The notes: a model not told the origin generated them from the sequence alone. A stretch of 36,702 nucleotides of DNA from an uncultured Saprospirales bacterium (GCA_938008535.1 CALLKF010000201.1:1-36702), one strand, 5' to 3'. Positions 1 through 9,113 are shown, numbered from the stretch's first letter. Program-made: numbers and translations.

Positions 1-639
1 AGTATAAAATTTTCCACATGAAATACTCAACGGATAAAACGTACCGAAACATGGTATGTTTGAGACGTGTAAAGAATCATTATAAATAAGAGTGTCAAAA
101 GTTCCACAACCATCTGCAAAACTATAAGCATAAGTAGTATCATTATTTTTAGAATAACTAAAATCTATTTCACCAAACAAACCACTACATCTTGAAAGAA
201 TTGGCATTCTATAAATCTTTGTAAATCTATTTAACGAATCGTATTCAAACGAGAATTTATCTAATGGTTTATAATCACCACCACCATTATCACAACAAAT
301 ATAACAATACTCATAGCTAATAATTTTATTTTCATAATAGGTGTAAAAATTTGTGTTGTAATAAATAAATCCACTTGATTGATATAGTTGACTTAATGTA
401 GTATCAATTTTATTTAACTCAATATTTGAATAAAAACTATCGCAAAAATTATATTGAGAATTTTTAAACAGAAAATATTCATTTTTTAAAATATAATTAA
501 TTCCGTCGTTTGCAAAATATACTTTTACATGTTTTGGATAATTATTTACATATTGTTCAATAATTTTATTTTCAATTTTTGATTGACAACTCAATGTAAC
601 TGCTGTAATAATCAATAAAAAATAAGTTGCTTTCTTCAT
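1..639 (-). CDS. Putative lipoprotein, 3' end outside the window
   Basis: An open frame starts at an ATG (complement of 637-639) and runs without a stop for 213 codons to the window edge, so the C-terminus is missing. The N-terminus MKKATYFLLIITAVTLSCQS is a lipoprotein signal peptide with lipobox LTLSC-like sequence VTLSC, lipidated Cys at residue 18. The mature part is rich in Tyr, Asn and Asp and has several Cys, including a CC pair before a GGG stretch. I recognise no domain. A perfect TAnnTTTG box lies 21 nt upstream of the start. It is read away from the GT2 gene, from which it is separated by about 117 bp of AT-rich sequence. Real gene: fairly sure; function unknown. Confidence 0.75.
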   Translation of the reverse strand, partial: MKKATYFLLIITAVTLSCQSKIENKIIEQYVNNYPKHVKVYFANDGINYILKNEYFLFKNSQYNFCDSFYSNIELNKIDTTLSQLYQSSGFIYYNTNFYTYYENKIISYEYCYICCDNGGGDYKPLDKFSFEYDSLNRFTKIYRMPILSRCSGLFGEIDFSYSKNNDTTYAYSFADGCGTFDTLIYNDSLHVSNIPCFGTFYPLSISCGKFYT

Positions 640-660
640 TTAAATTCGATTTCATTAAAT

Positions 661-668
661 CAAAATTA
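661..668 (-). promoter_or_regulatory. Bacteroidota -7 box for the lipoprotein
   Basis: On the minus strand this reads TAATTTTG, a perfect TAnnTTTG. A TTG lies 21 bp further upstream, within the 17-23 bp spacing known from Flavobacterium promoters. The box ends 21 nt before the lipoprotein ATG. Confidence 0.5.
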
Positions 669-756
669 CTCAAATTAATAAAATATATACAATACAAATT
701 TTGGCGTTTGTAAATAGTAATTAGTAATAAAATTACACTAATTAAATAATAATCAA

Positions 757-1680
757 TTACTTGCAGTTCGAATCTTTCACGATATATAATGGTCGTTTTT
801 TTACGTTGTCCATAATTCGTCCAAGGTACTCACCTATTATACCTAAACAAATTAATTGCACACCACCAATAAATAAAATACTGACCATTAGCGATGACCA
901 ACCTTGTACTACATCGTGCTTAAAATATTTTTGGTATAATGTATATACAATTACCAAAAAAGCAACAAATGAAACCATAAAACCTAAGTAAGTAGCCAAT
1001 CGCAACGGAATGTTTGAAAAAGAAGTGATACCATCAAATGCAAACTTGAGCATTTTTGAATATGGATAATTCGTGTTTCCAGCGTGGCGCTCTTCTCTTT
1101 TATATAAAATTGAAGTTTGGTTGAAACCTGTCCACGCAATTTGTCCACGCAAAAACTTATTGTGTTCTGGCATCGACACAATTATGTCTTTTACTTTTTT
1201 GGTAATAATCCTGAAATCGCCTGTGTCTAAAGGTATTTCTACTTCAGATAAACGATTTAAAACTCTATAATATAATTTTGCTGTCAGCAATTTGTGCCAA
1301 CTTTCACCAACACGTTGTTCGCGTTGAGCAAAAACTACATCGTAACCTTGTTGCAACTTTGTGTACAGATCTTTAATCAATTCTGGTGGATCTTGCAAAT
1401 CAGCATCGATGATAACAATTGTATTTCCTTGTGCATGTTCCAAACCAGCAAAAACAGCAATTTGATGACCAAAATTTTTACTAAAATCAATAAATTTTAC
1501 TTGAGAAAATTTTGTAGACAATTCTTTAATAATTGGTAAAGATTTGTCTTTGCTACCATCATTTACAAATATGAGTTCATAATCATTGGTAACAGCAGTA
1601 ACAGCATTTACCAAGCGTTCATGTAATAAATGAATATTGGCTTCTTCATTAAAAATTGGTATTACTACAGATATTTCCAC
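757..1680 (-). CDS. GT2 glycosyltransferase, polyprenyl-phosphate sugar synthase type
   Basis: Family 2 glycosyltransferase of the DPM1/GtrB/ArnC type, which loads a sugar onto undecaprenyl phosphate at the cytoplasmic face of the membrane. Residues 1-210 are the GT-A catalytic domain, with VNDGSKD at about 39-45 and the DAD metal/nucleotide motif at 92-94 followed by LQDPPE, typical of this subfamily. Two membrane helices follow (about 225-248 and 261-286), then a short basic tail. The start is GTG at 1680: an in-frame TAA lies four codons upstream and no ATG precedes the conserved SVVIPIFNE strand. The next gene upstream on the same strand is a GT-C membrane glycosyltransferase, so the pair probably makes and then uses the same lipid-linked sugar (inference). 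Sugar identity cannot be read from sequence. Confidence 0.9.
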   Translation of the reverse strand: MEISVVIPIFNEEANIHLLHERLVNAVTAVTNDYELIFVNDGSKDKSLPIIKELSTKFSQVKFIDFSKNFGHQIAVFAGLEHAQGNTIVIIDADLQDPPELIKDLYTKLQQGYDVVFAQREQRVGESWHKLLTAKLYYRVLNRLSEVEIPLDTGDFRIITKKVKDIIVSMPEHNKFLRGQIAWTGFNQTSILYKREERHAGNTNYPYSKMLKFAFDGITSFSNIPLRLATYLGFMVSFVAFLVIVYTLYQKYFKHDVVQGWSSLMVSILFIGGVQLICLGIIGEYLGRIMDNVKKRPLYIVKDSNCK

Positions 1681-1693
1681 GTTGTGAAATTAC

Positions 1694-1731
1694 GAATTAT
1701 GAATTATGAATTATGAATTATTTTGAATTAT
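1694..1731. repeat. GAATTAT heptamer tandem repeat
   Basis: Four perfect tandem copies of GAATTAT (1694-1721) and a fifth at 1725-1731 lie between the two glycosyltransferase genes and overlap the stop codon of the upstream one. Similar short iterated tracts occur at other gene borders in this window. Confidence 0.8.
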
Positions 1732-3100
1732 TTTTAGGATTTTGATATAATAATATTATTTCAACCAATCCATGTTTGAACGTTGCATAAGTATTCCATT
1801 TCTTTAATTGCTTTATTTGTTCATCTGAAAAATCATTACCTACATTTGAATACAAAATAGATGAAATTGAGTCGATAGATTTAGTATTTACATTTATCAA
1901 TCTTAAAGTATCGTCTAACATTTCTGTTTGATATACGCTTGCAATCATTGGAAACACTGAACCAATTTTAGTTCTGTCAACAGATTTTTCTCTGTTATTC
2001 ATAAAATAAAAATCTTGCATGCAAGAATTATAGTTGACGCATTGCAACGTGCAATCCCAACCGTTGGAAATTGGAACTGGATAGATTTGCAGATTTCCAA
2101 ACCATAAAACTAATATAGTTAAAACAGAAAGAATCATTTTTTTATTCGATAAAAATTGAATGACAATTGGAATCATCAACACATATACAATTAAAAAATA
2201 ACGATGATTAATTGGATTTGAGAATGGTAAAAATGAAATCGAAAATATAATTGCAGGAACGAATGCAATTAAAATAAAGTTGTCAATTTTCTTTTTTTGA
2301 ATGAAATAAAAAAAGCTAAGTAATGATAAAATCACGATGCCTAAATCAAAAAAACATCTTGCAATAGATAAACTGTTTTTTAAAAATCCAACTGTATTTA
2401 CCAAACCACGTTGATTGCTCCAACCATCAGCATTTGTTGATAGAAACCAACCAGTTTGCATGTAATGATATGCATACCAAATTGAAATGATTAGTATTGA
2501 TGGAACGAAATATAGGTTCCAGTTACACCAATTCTTGATGTCTTTTTTAAGAAAAAAGTAAATAGTAATTGATAAACTAATTAAACAAAATAAACCACGC
2601 AAACTAATACCAACTATTCCGATTAAAAGAAATAAAAACAATATTTTTTTATTTTTTAGAAAACCAACTAATGCAGCTAAATATAGACTTAACAAAACTG
2701 CATCGTAACTCACTAAAATATTTTGCGTAATAATTGCTGGAATAGAAAAATATAAAACAACGCCAAAAATTTGTTGTTGTTTACTGAATGAGAAATGTTG
2801 TAAAAGCTGAATAAAAGAAACAATTCCTAAAATAGTAAATGGTAAAATCGATAAATGTGCTGCAAATAAATTCTTTCCAAAAATGTGATAAAAACCAGTT
2901 ACATAAATATAAAAAATTGGTGGATGTCCAGCATCATATTGACTTGGTGAAACAAAATTACCAAAACCATATTCATAAAAATGCTGTGTGATGGTTGAAG
3001 TTAAAATAGTGTCCCAAAAAAATGGCAAGTGCCACGAAAATACATTAACTACAATTGCTAAAACAATTCCAAGAAGATATATGTTTTTATTTTGTGCCAC
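1718..3100 (-). CDS. GT-C membrane glycosyltransferase (GT39/ArnT-like)
   Basis: A 460-aa polytopic membrane protein with roughly ten to twelve hydrophobic helices. The first outer loop (about residues 24-75) carries WDT and, further on, GHPPIFYIYV, which resembles the acidic first loop and HPP/YY motif of PMT_2/ArnT-type transferases. These take a sugar from a polyprenyl-phosphate donor outside the membrane and put it on lipid A, a protein or another glycan. The C-terminal part (about 355-460) is a soluble domain. The start is GTG at 3100, since TAA is two codons upstream and no ATG is available. The GT2 gene starts 37 bp after this gene's stop, so the two are probably co-transcribed. Acceptor unknown. 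Confidence 0.75.
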   Translation of the reverse strand: MAQNKNIYLLGIVLAIVVNVFSWHLPFFWDTILTSTITQHFYEYGFGNFVSPSQYDAGHPPIFYIYVTGFYHIFGKNLFAAHLSILPFTILGIVSFIQLLQHFSFSKQQQIFGVVLYFSIPAIITQNILVSYDAVLLSLYLAALVGFLKNKKILFLFLLIGIVGISLRGLFCLISLSITIYFFLKKDIKNWCNWNLYFVPSILIISIWYAYHYMQTGWFLSTNADGWSNQRGLVNTVGFLKNSLSIARCFFDLGIVILSLLSFFYFIQKKKIDNFILIAFVPAIIFSISFLPFSNPINHRYFLIVYVLMIPIVIQFLSNKKMILSVLTILVLWFGNLQIYPVPISNGWDCTLQCVNYNSCMQDFYFMNNREKSVDRTKIGSVFPMIASVYQTEMLDDTLRLINVNTKSIDSISSILYSNVGNDFSDEQIKQLKKWNTYATFKHGLVEIILLYQNPKNNSK

Positions 3101-3110
3101 GAATTATTTT

Positions 3111-3144
3111 ACGCAAAGTACGCAAAGAAGCAAAGAACACAAAG
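3111..3144. repeat. Iterated CGCAAAG-type tract
   Basis: Four degenerate copies of an ACGCAAAG/AAGCAAAG unit lie between the divergent GT-C gene and mqnD. A related tract follows mqnD at 4019-4043. Confidence 0.6.
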
Positions 3145-3180
3145 ATTTTTTTTATTAATTATATGCTGTAATTTTACAAA

Positions 3181-4014
3181 ATGAAAAAACTGACGCTTGC
3201 CTTCTCGCCTTGTCCAAATGATACGTTTATTTTTGATGCGATGATTCATCATAAAATAGATACAGAAGGTTTGGAATTTGAGGTGTGTTTTGCTGATGTT
3301 GAACAACTCAATCAATCTGCATTTCAGCAAAAATTTGATATTACAAAACTAAGTTATCATGCGTATGCGTATGTGTCTGAACATTATATTTTATTGCATT
3401 CTGGAAGTGCTTTAGGCAATAATTGTGGTCCACTTTTAATCAGTAAAAAAATATTAACTCAAACAGAAGTTGAAACAAGTAACATTTGTATACCAGGAAA
3501 ATATACTACAGCCAATTTGTTATTTTCACTAAAATATCCAACTGCTGTAAACAAAGAATTTATTATTTTTTCTGAAATTGAAAATAAAGTGTTGAATGAT
3601 GAATTTGATGCTGGTGTGATTATTCATGAAAACAGATTTACGTACGAACAACATGGTTTGAAGAAAATCATTGATTTAGGAGAATTTTGGGAACAAACCT
3701 ATAACGTTTCGATTCCATTAGGTGGTATTGCTATTAAACGCAACATAGAAATCGAAACGCAATTAGCAGTTGAACGCATCATTAAACGAAGTATTGAATT
3801 TGCTTTTGAAAATCCTGATTCTTCTAAAGGTTTTGTTGCGCAATACTCACAGGAAATGAGTGCAGAAGTTTGTCAGCAACACATCAATTTATACGTTAAT
3901 AAATACAGTTTGGATTTAGGATTTGATGGTGAATTTGCAGTAAATACATTGTATAAAATTGCACAAGAAAACAAGATTATTCCTGAATTATATGAACCGA
4001 TTTTTGTAGAATAA
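3181..4014 (+). CDS. mqnD: 1,4-dihydroxy-6-naphthoate synthase (futalosine pathway)
   Basis: MqnD converts cyclic dehypoxanthine futalosine to 1,4-dihydroxy-6-naphthoate in the futalosine route to menaquinone; it is cytoplasmic. The 277-aa length fits the family. The N-terminus has the diagnostic SPCPNDTF at 9-16, followed by the FDAM and DVEQLN segments. FDITKLSYHAY (about 53-63) and GSALGNNCGPLL (about 76-87) are the substrate-pocket segments of this periplasmic-binding-protein-like fold. The ATG at 3181 directly precedes the first strand. TAATTTTA (one mismatch to TAnnTTTG) ends 4 nt before the start, suggesting a very short leader. The gene stands alone: its neighbours on both sides are on the other strand. 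mqnB is 13 kb away; other mqn genes were not seen. Confidence 0.95.
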   Translation: MKKLTLAFSPCPNDTFIFDAMIHHKIDTEGLEFEVCFADVEQLNQSAFQQKFDITKLSYHAYAYVSEHYILLHSGSALGNNCGPLLISKKILTQTEVETSNICIPGKYTTANLLFSLKYPTAVNKEFIIFSEIENKVLNDEFDAGVIIHENRFTYEQHGLKKIIDLGEFWEQTYNVSIPLGGIAIKRNIEIETQLAVERIIKRSIEFAFENPDSSKGFVAQYSQEMSAEVCQQHINLYVNKYSLDLGFDGEFAVNTLYKIAQENKIIPELYEPIFVE

Positions 4015-4018
4015 TTTC

Positions 4019-4043
4019 ACGCAAAGAACGCTAAGAAGTAAAG
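4019..4043. repeat. Iterated ACGCAAAG-type tract
   Basis: Degenerate units ACGCAAAG, AACGCTAAG and AAGTAAAG directly follow the mqnD stop codon, in the gap between two convergent genes. The unit resembles the tract on the other side of mqnD at 3111-3144. Confidence 0.55.
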
Positions 4044-4084
4044 AAAAAAATTAAAAAAAAAACAGATTTCTATTCGGAAAAAAG

Positions 4085-4633
4085 TTACTTGCTTGCGAAT
4101 GCTTTCAATGCTAACAAACGCTCTTGTACATTCGCATTCCATTCGGCTTGTTTTTCAGTATCGATGCTATGTTCAGTTTCACTGTCATAAGTATTTTGTT
4201 CTTCTTTCCATTGAACTGTAATTTCTTTACCAATATTAGGAATTTTTGCAATATCTTTTGAAACTTTGATTTCTTCAGACAAACGTTTGCGCATTAATCT
4301 TGCATATAACTCAGTAATGTCAAAATGTGTTTGTTCGTGTTGCAACATATACGCATTCAATTCTACATCTTGTTTCCATGATAATTTTGGAAAAAATTTA
4401 CAAAGCACTTCATACTTAAATTTTGAACCCGTTGCGGAATAAGAATATTCAACAGAAGAAGCAGTCATAGCCATTTCTGCTGCATTTGGATAAGATTTTC
4501 CTTGAAAATCTGACCATTTTAATTTTTGATTTTCATTCCAAAAATAAAATGTTTTATATTCTGGTGCGCTGCGTGGTGGCAACGTAAATGCAGTTAAAAA
4601 GAGTGTAGATAATAAAATGAAAATGTATTTCAT
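4085..4633 (-). CDS. DUF922-like secreted protein with HExxH motif
   Basis: A 182-aa protein with an N-terminal signal peptide (about residues 1-18, MKYIFILLSTLFLTAF). The mature region contains LQHEQTHFDITELYAR, with HEQTH at 99-103 fitting an HExxH zinc-protease motif. This and the later YDSETEHS...QAEWN segment (about 149-165) match what I know of DUF922, a family of predicted secreted Zn-dependent proteases. Activity on any substrate has not been inferred. The gene is monocistronic-looking: about 70 bp from convergent mqnD and about 75 bp from the GH31 gene. The ATG at 4633 gives a proper signal peptide, so the start is secure. Confidence 0.8.
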   Translation of the reverse strand: MKYIFILLSTLFLTAFTLPPRSAPEYKTFYFWNENQKLKWSDFQGKSYPNAAEMAMTASSVEYSYSATGSKFKYEVLCKFFPKLSWKQDVELNAYMLQHEQTHFDITELYARLMRKRLSEEIKVSKDIAKIPNIGKEITVQWKEEQNTYDSETEHSIDTEKQAEWNANVQERLLALKAFASK

Positions 4634-4707
4634 AATTTTAATAAGGCAAAAACTATACCGAAATTATTAAGAATGATTTATAAAAATGTTACATTTTGTT
4701 ATCGTAT

Positions 4708-6954
4708 TTAAAAAATACCAGCAGCAATTAAATTTTGTTTAAACTGATTTCCAACAACAGAACCTTGTTGAAAAAACACAGCTGCTTTATTGTTTAAACC
4801 ATTTATCTGAAAAGATTGTCCAGTTGAATTAATGACGTTTCCTGTCCATAAGTTTTCCCATTTTCCTGCTGGCAAATAAACAGCAATTGATGTTGTATTT
4901 GGATTTAAAACTGGTGCAACTAATAATTCGCTGCCAACCATAAATTCTTCAAACGATAGATTATAAGTATTTGTATCGTTTGGAAATTGTAAAAATAGAT
5001 GCCTACAAACTGGCCAACCTTTTGTTGTTGATTCTTGAATCAATTGTTTTCTATAAAAATTCCAAGCTTTATAAATTTTTGCGTTTCGAGCAAAATGCTT
5101 TGCCGTTGCAGTATCCTGATAAACCTGATAATTTTTATCTGGACCAAGACCTTCATGTGTTCTGAAAACAGGTGTAAATGCTGACATTTCCATCCATCTA
5201 TATAATAATTCTTTACTTCTGCTTAAAAGTGAAATCCCTAAAAATCCAATTGAAGTATAACCTCCAATATCACTATGATTGATACTAAAACCAGATAATC
5301 CAGCAGATAACAAACCCATAACAGCTGATTTTAAACCATCATTTTCTGTCCAATCAACCAATTGATCGCCTTGCCAAAATAGTGTGGCATATTTAGGACT
5401 TTTTACCGATCCACTTCTGCAAAAGAATACAATACTATCACCGAAACCAGCTTCTTCAATGGCTTCTCTATTTATTTTTGCCCATTCTTCAGGATATTTA
5501 TTGTGATAAATCATTGGTGATTCTCCATTTTTCAAGGTCACATCAAAAGGCATCGCTTCGGCAAAATCGGCCATCCAGCCACTTTGTCCACGCGCAATTA
5601 ATTCATCTTTAATAATATCTTTTATCCAACGAACACAATTCGTGTCGCTTAAATCTAAAATTGCAGAACTAAACGATGTATTTTGAATCAAATAAGGACT
5701 TCCTTCTGGATTTAAAACCAAAAAATTATTGTCTTTTGCTTCTTTATACATATCTCTTCTGAAATTAGTTTTATTGCCTGCAACAGCAACAATAAATGGA
5801 TTTACATAACCTAACATGTTTATACCATTTGATTTTAAACTATCCTCCAATGTGTTCCATTTTGGATATTGCTGATTATCTAATTCCCAATTCCACCATA
5901 ATTGTTTGCCTACTAATGTTGTGCGTTGTCCAATCCAATCTTGTAGCCAAAACGCTGAAATTGGTGTACCAGCATCTTTCAAAATTTTCCAGACTCGATA
6001 TGCTTTATCTGTTCCACCTTGCATTCCTATAACAGCACCTTCTTGAATCCAATCTGGTAAAGCACGCATTCTACCGCTATATGTGGTGTATTCTTCAATA
6101 GCATCTAATGGATTTTTTGCATAAATAATATTGGCTTCGAGTTTATTGGTAAACACTTCAACCTGGACTTTATCTGTTTTGGTGAAATCGAATTCTGAGT
6201 ATTCATAATTTTCTAAATACAATGAATTTGAAGAAGATGAAATATAATGTGGTATCGATTTGTAAGAAGTATATTCATCACCAACAGATGCGCCAAGTAC
6301 TAATTTTATTAATGGATTGGTGATATCACCACGACCAATTCCTTGTTCCTGAATTAAAATAGGAACACGTTTTCCTTTGTGATTAAAATACGATGGTTGT
6401 TCACCTAAGCCAAAAAATTGCTCTTGTGAAGAGGTAAAATATGTTAGATATAATCTGTTATATGATGCATCATTGGTGGTTAAAGAAAGATGCAATTGTT
6501 TATCAGATTTTACTGAAAAAGTAAGTGTATAATTTACAGAATTTGCACCAGAAATAAAACTTCCAGAAATAATTACAGTTGTGCCATTTGAAGAAATATT
6601 ATCAATTTTTTGGTTTTGTGTGATAGCCGTTTTACTGTCAACAATTGTAAAAGAGCCAGCTTTTTCGGTAATGGTTTCGTTGCCTTTTGCGGCACCACAA
6701 AATGCTTTGTTTAAAATTGATTGCCAAATTATTTTTGTTGGCTCATCAACATGTGAAATACTGATTTGTCCAACACTATTATTCCAATCAATTTTAAAAT
6801 TTCCAATCGTGTAATTTGTTGAAGGTGGAACTGTTGGATTAAATTCTAAATTCATATCATAGAAAACACCAACTGCAGCACTTTTACTCAAAAATGGAAA
6901 TATAAGCAATGGAATAAAAAAAATGAACCAGTATTTTCGCATAAATTTTATCAT
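4708..6954 (-). CDS. Secreted GH31 glycosidase, sulfoquinovosidase-like subfamily
   Basis: A 748-aa glycoside hydrolase family 31 protein with a signal peptide (about 1-26). It resembles E. coli YihQ through the whole catalytic domain: GMQGGTDK (Q312), FWLQDW (Q338), GWMADF with nucleophile D463, WQGDQ with acid/base D530, and HSDIGGY with Y566. By that alignment Q312, Q338, W354 and Y566 match four of the five residues of the sulfonate-binding QQRWY set I recall for sulfoquinovosidases. The Arg (R301 in YihQ) is Gln here (Q351, in GKQLWWNW). The sugar is therefore probably not, or not strictly, sulfoquinovose (inference). YihQ is cytoplasmic, this enzyme is exported. The ATG overlaps the upstream gene's TGA by 4 bp, so translation is probably coupled. 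Residue 5 is an alternative Met. Confidence 0.9.
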   Translation of the reverse strand: MIKFMRKYWFIFFIPLLIFPFLSKSAAVGVFYDMNLEFNPTVPPSTNYTIGNFKIDWNNSVGQISISHVDEPTKIIWQSILNKAFCGAAKGNETITEKAGSFTIVDSKTAITQNQKIDNISSNGTTVIISGSFISGANSVNYTLTFSVKSDKQLHLSLTTNDASYNRLYLTYFTSSQEQFFGLGEQPSYFNHKGKRVPILIQEQGIGRGDITNPLIKLVLGASVGDEYTSYKSIPHYISSSSNSLYLENYEYSEFDFTKTDKVQVEVFTNKLEANIIYAKNPLDAIEEYTTYSGRMRALPDWIQEGAVIGMQGGTDKAYRVWKILKDAGTPISAFWLQDWIGQRTTLVGKQLWWNWELDNQQYPKWNTLEDSLKSNGINMLGYVNPFIVAVAGNKTNFRRDMYKEAKDNNFLVLNPEGSPYLIQNTSFSSAILDLSDTNCVRWIKDIIKDELIARGQSGWMADFAEAMPFDVTLKNGESPMIYHNKYPEEWAKINREAIEEAGFGDSIVFFCRSGSVKSPKYATLFWQGDQLVDWTENDGLKSAVMGLLSAGLSGFSINHSDIGGYTSIGFLGISLLSRSKELLYRWMEMSAFTPVFRTHEGLGPDKNYQVYQDTATAKHFARNAKIYKAWNFYRKQLIQESTTKGWPVCRHLFLQFPNDTNTYNLSFEEFMVGSELLVAPVLNPNTTSIAVYLPAGKWENLWTGNVINSTGQSFQINGLNNKAAVFFQQGSVVGNQFKQNLIAAGIF

Positions 6955-7724
6955 TGAATAATTAAAGGTTGAGTAAAAATATTTTCATCTGTTTCTACAG
7001 AAATAATATAAGCACCTTTTGCAAAATTTGAAATATCAATTTCAGATGTAAAATTGAAAGAGCTATTCAAACTCATATATTTTACAAGCGTTCCGTTGAT
7101 ATCTATAATTTTTAAATTGGCAGATTTTTGTAATAAATTATTTAATTGCAATGTAAATTTATCAGTTGCTGGATTTGGAAAAGCTGCAAAATTTAAAACA
7201 TTTTTATTTTGTTTTAATGCTGTAACTGAATATTGATTGATACTTACATTATCTAAATTAAAATACTGTGAAGGAAAAGTAGTTGAAGAAAAATATTTCC
7301 AACGGATAATAATTGTTCCAGTTTTATTTCCTAAATCAACAGAATCTTTTTGCCAAATTCTGTTGTTTCCTCCTGTAATAGATTTTAATGTTTGCCAAGT
7401 GGAACCAGCATTGATGCTAAGTTGAATCTGAACCAAATCTGGATTTGAGTTTTCTGCTTCGCTCCAATCAAAAAATAGTTTATAATTTCCAGTCGCTAAA
7501 TTTATAATTGGTGTTTGTATAAATTCATTTTGAAATTTAGGATGAAATCGAACATACCTTGTATTATTAGTTCCTAAGAAATAAGCATGTTCAATTTTTG
7601 AAGTCAAATTCCAACTTCGCAAAAATAAAGTATCGTCAAACTTTTCAGAAAAAACTGTTTGTGCATTTGTAAAATAAAATACAAAACAACAATAGCAACA
7701 TATAAAAAATTTATAATGGTTCAT
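6951..7724 (-). CDS. T9SS-sorted secreted protein
   Basis: A 257-aa protein with a signal peptide (cleavage after about residue 21, NAQ). The middle (about 22-165) looks like a MAM/jelly-roll type beta-sandwich: it has FDDTLFLRSWNL, a WQTLKSITGGNNRIW segment and ends YFNLDNVSINQY, as such domains do in Bacteroidota. The last 80 residues are a type A T9SS sorting domain, with FPNPATDKFTLQL at about 177, IDINGTLVKYMSLN, and GAYIISVETDENIFTQPLIIQ at the end. It should be exported by the Por system and attached to the outer surface or released. It is immediately upstream of the GH31 gene with an ATGA overlap, suggesting joint work on an extracellular glycan. Ligand unknown. Confidence 0.85.
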   Translation of the reverse strand: MNHYKFFICCYCCFVFYFTNAQTVFSEKFDDTLFLRSWNLTSKIEHAYFLGTNNTRYVRFHPKFQNEFIQTPIINLATGNYKLFFDWSEAENSNPDLVQIQLSINAGSTWQTLKSITGGNNRIWQKDSVDLGNKTGTIIIRWKYFSSTTFPSQYFNLDNVSINQYSVTALKQNKNVLNFAAFPNPATDKFTLQLNNLLQKSANLKIIDINGTLVKYMSLNSSFNFTSEIDISNFAKGAYIISVETDENIFTQPLIIQ

Positions 7725-7776
7725 ATATTTTTCTGATTTACTAAAATAGCGTTTAAAAATCAGAAAAAAAAGCTAC

Positions 7777-9096
7777 TTACACAAACTTCAATTTTTCCAT
7801 AAAACTATTATCCATTTTTACCGTTGCATTTAATCTATGTAAAATAGAAAACACACCAAAAAATGCACGATGCAAATAAATTGCATGTTTGGAACCACGA
7901 ATAGAATTTGGTTTTCTAAATTCTTTATTATTAAAAATAGCTTCGCCTTGAGTTTGTAATTTCTGATTATAAGCTTTATCACCATAAAAAAAACTTTCAA
8001 ACTGCGTTGGATATGAAATCAACTCGACTGCATTTAATGCTGTTTCATAAAACAATTTATATTCCACTTCAGAATCACCATCACGCAAAATATCTAAGTT
8101 TTTCAAAACATCTATAAATTTTGATTTATCATTTCTAACTTCTTTTTTGGATAACAAAAAATAGTTCGTATAAAAATCTTTAGGAATTCGTTTTACACAA
8201 CCAAAATCTAAAACAACTAATTCATTGTTTTTTGTAACTAAGAAATTTCCAGGATGTGGATCAGCATGAAAACATTGATGTTCGTGAATCTGACAAAATA
8301 AAAAATCTATTAATGTTTGCGCTAACTGATTTTTTTTGTCTTGATTTTTTTCTGTTTCAATATACGTTGACAAAGAAATTCCATCGATCCAATCCATTGT
8401 CAAAATCTTTTTTCCAGATAAATTTTTATAGTATTTTGGAATAATTAAATTTGGAATATGCTTCGTAAATTCTGAAATTTCTATCGCATTTTTTAATTCT
8501 AAATCATAATCACATTCTTCTACTAATCGTTCTTCAAACTCATCAAAATAGTGCTTCACAGCATTTTCTTTCACACCAATAAATCGTAAAAAAATTGGTT
8601 TCACCATATTCAAATCTGAATGGATACTATCTGCAACACCTGGATATTGCAGTTTCACAGCCAATTTTTTTCCATCTTTTGTTGCTTCATGCACTTGACC
8701 GATAGATGCAGCATGAACTGCATTTAAATTAAAGCTATCAAACAATTCATTAGGATGTTTTCCGACATATTTTTTAAAGGTATTAATGACTAACGGTGTA
8801 CTCAACGCCATCGCACTATTTTGTGCTTTTGCAAATTTTTCAGCAAATTGTTTCGGCAACAAACCATTATCCATACTTACTAATTGCGCAATTTTCAACG
8901 CGCTACCTTTTAATTGACTCATCAATTTAAATAACTCTTCCGCGTTTTTGTCATTCAATGCATCTTCTGAAACGTCTTTATTTATTGCCTTTTGCGCTGA
9001 ATGTTTGATATAGTTTGCACCAACTTTCATGCTGGTACGAAACACCTGACTTGCACGCGCTACTTTTGAAGTTGGTATTTTATTTTGTTCTGACAT
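7777..9096 (-). CDS. ABC1/AarF/UbiB-family atypical kinase
   Basis: A 439-aa ABC1-family atypical kinase-like protein. Visible motifs are the Ala-rich nucleotide loop AASIGQVHEA (129-138), the beta3 Lys K148 in AVKLQ, EECDYDLE (about 193-200), the catalytic HADPHPGN (277-284) and the DFG at 297-299. The family's KxGQ motif reads KIAQ (68-71), with Gly replaced by Ala. Family members act as ATPases linked to quinone or other isoprenoid lipid metabolism. Here a polyprenyl diphosphate synthase diverges 0.6 kb away, and the organism makes menaquinone, so that link is plausible but unproven. The small TetR-C-like gene ends 17 bp upstream on the same strand, so the two are probably one operon. I see no membrane helix at the C-terminus. 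Confidence 0.9.
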   Translation of the reverse strand: MSEQNKIPTSKVARASQVFRTSMKVGANYIKHSAQKAINKDVSEDALNDKNAEELFKLMSQLKGSALKIAQLVSMDNGLLPKQFAEKFAKAQNSAMALSTPLVINTFKKYVGKHPNELFDSFNLNAVHAASIGQVHEATKDGKKLAVKLQYPGVADSIHSDLNMVKPIFLRFIGVKENAVKHYFDEFEERLVEECDYDLELKNAIEISEFTKHIPNLIIPKYYKNLSGKKILTMDWIDGISLSTYIETEKNQDKKNQLAQTLIDFLFCQIHEHQCFHADPHPGNFLVTKNNELVVLDFGCVKRIPKDFYTNYFLLSKKEVRNDKSKFIDVLKNLDILRDGDSEVEYKLFYETALNAVELISYPTQFESFFYGDKAYNQKLQTQGEAIFNNKEFRKPNSIRGSKHAIYLHRAFFGVFSILHRLNATVKMDNSFMEKLKFV

Positions 9097-9113
9097 AATT
9101 TATGCATTACATT

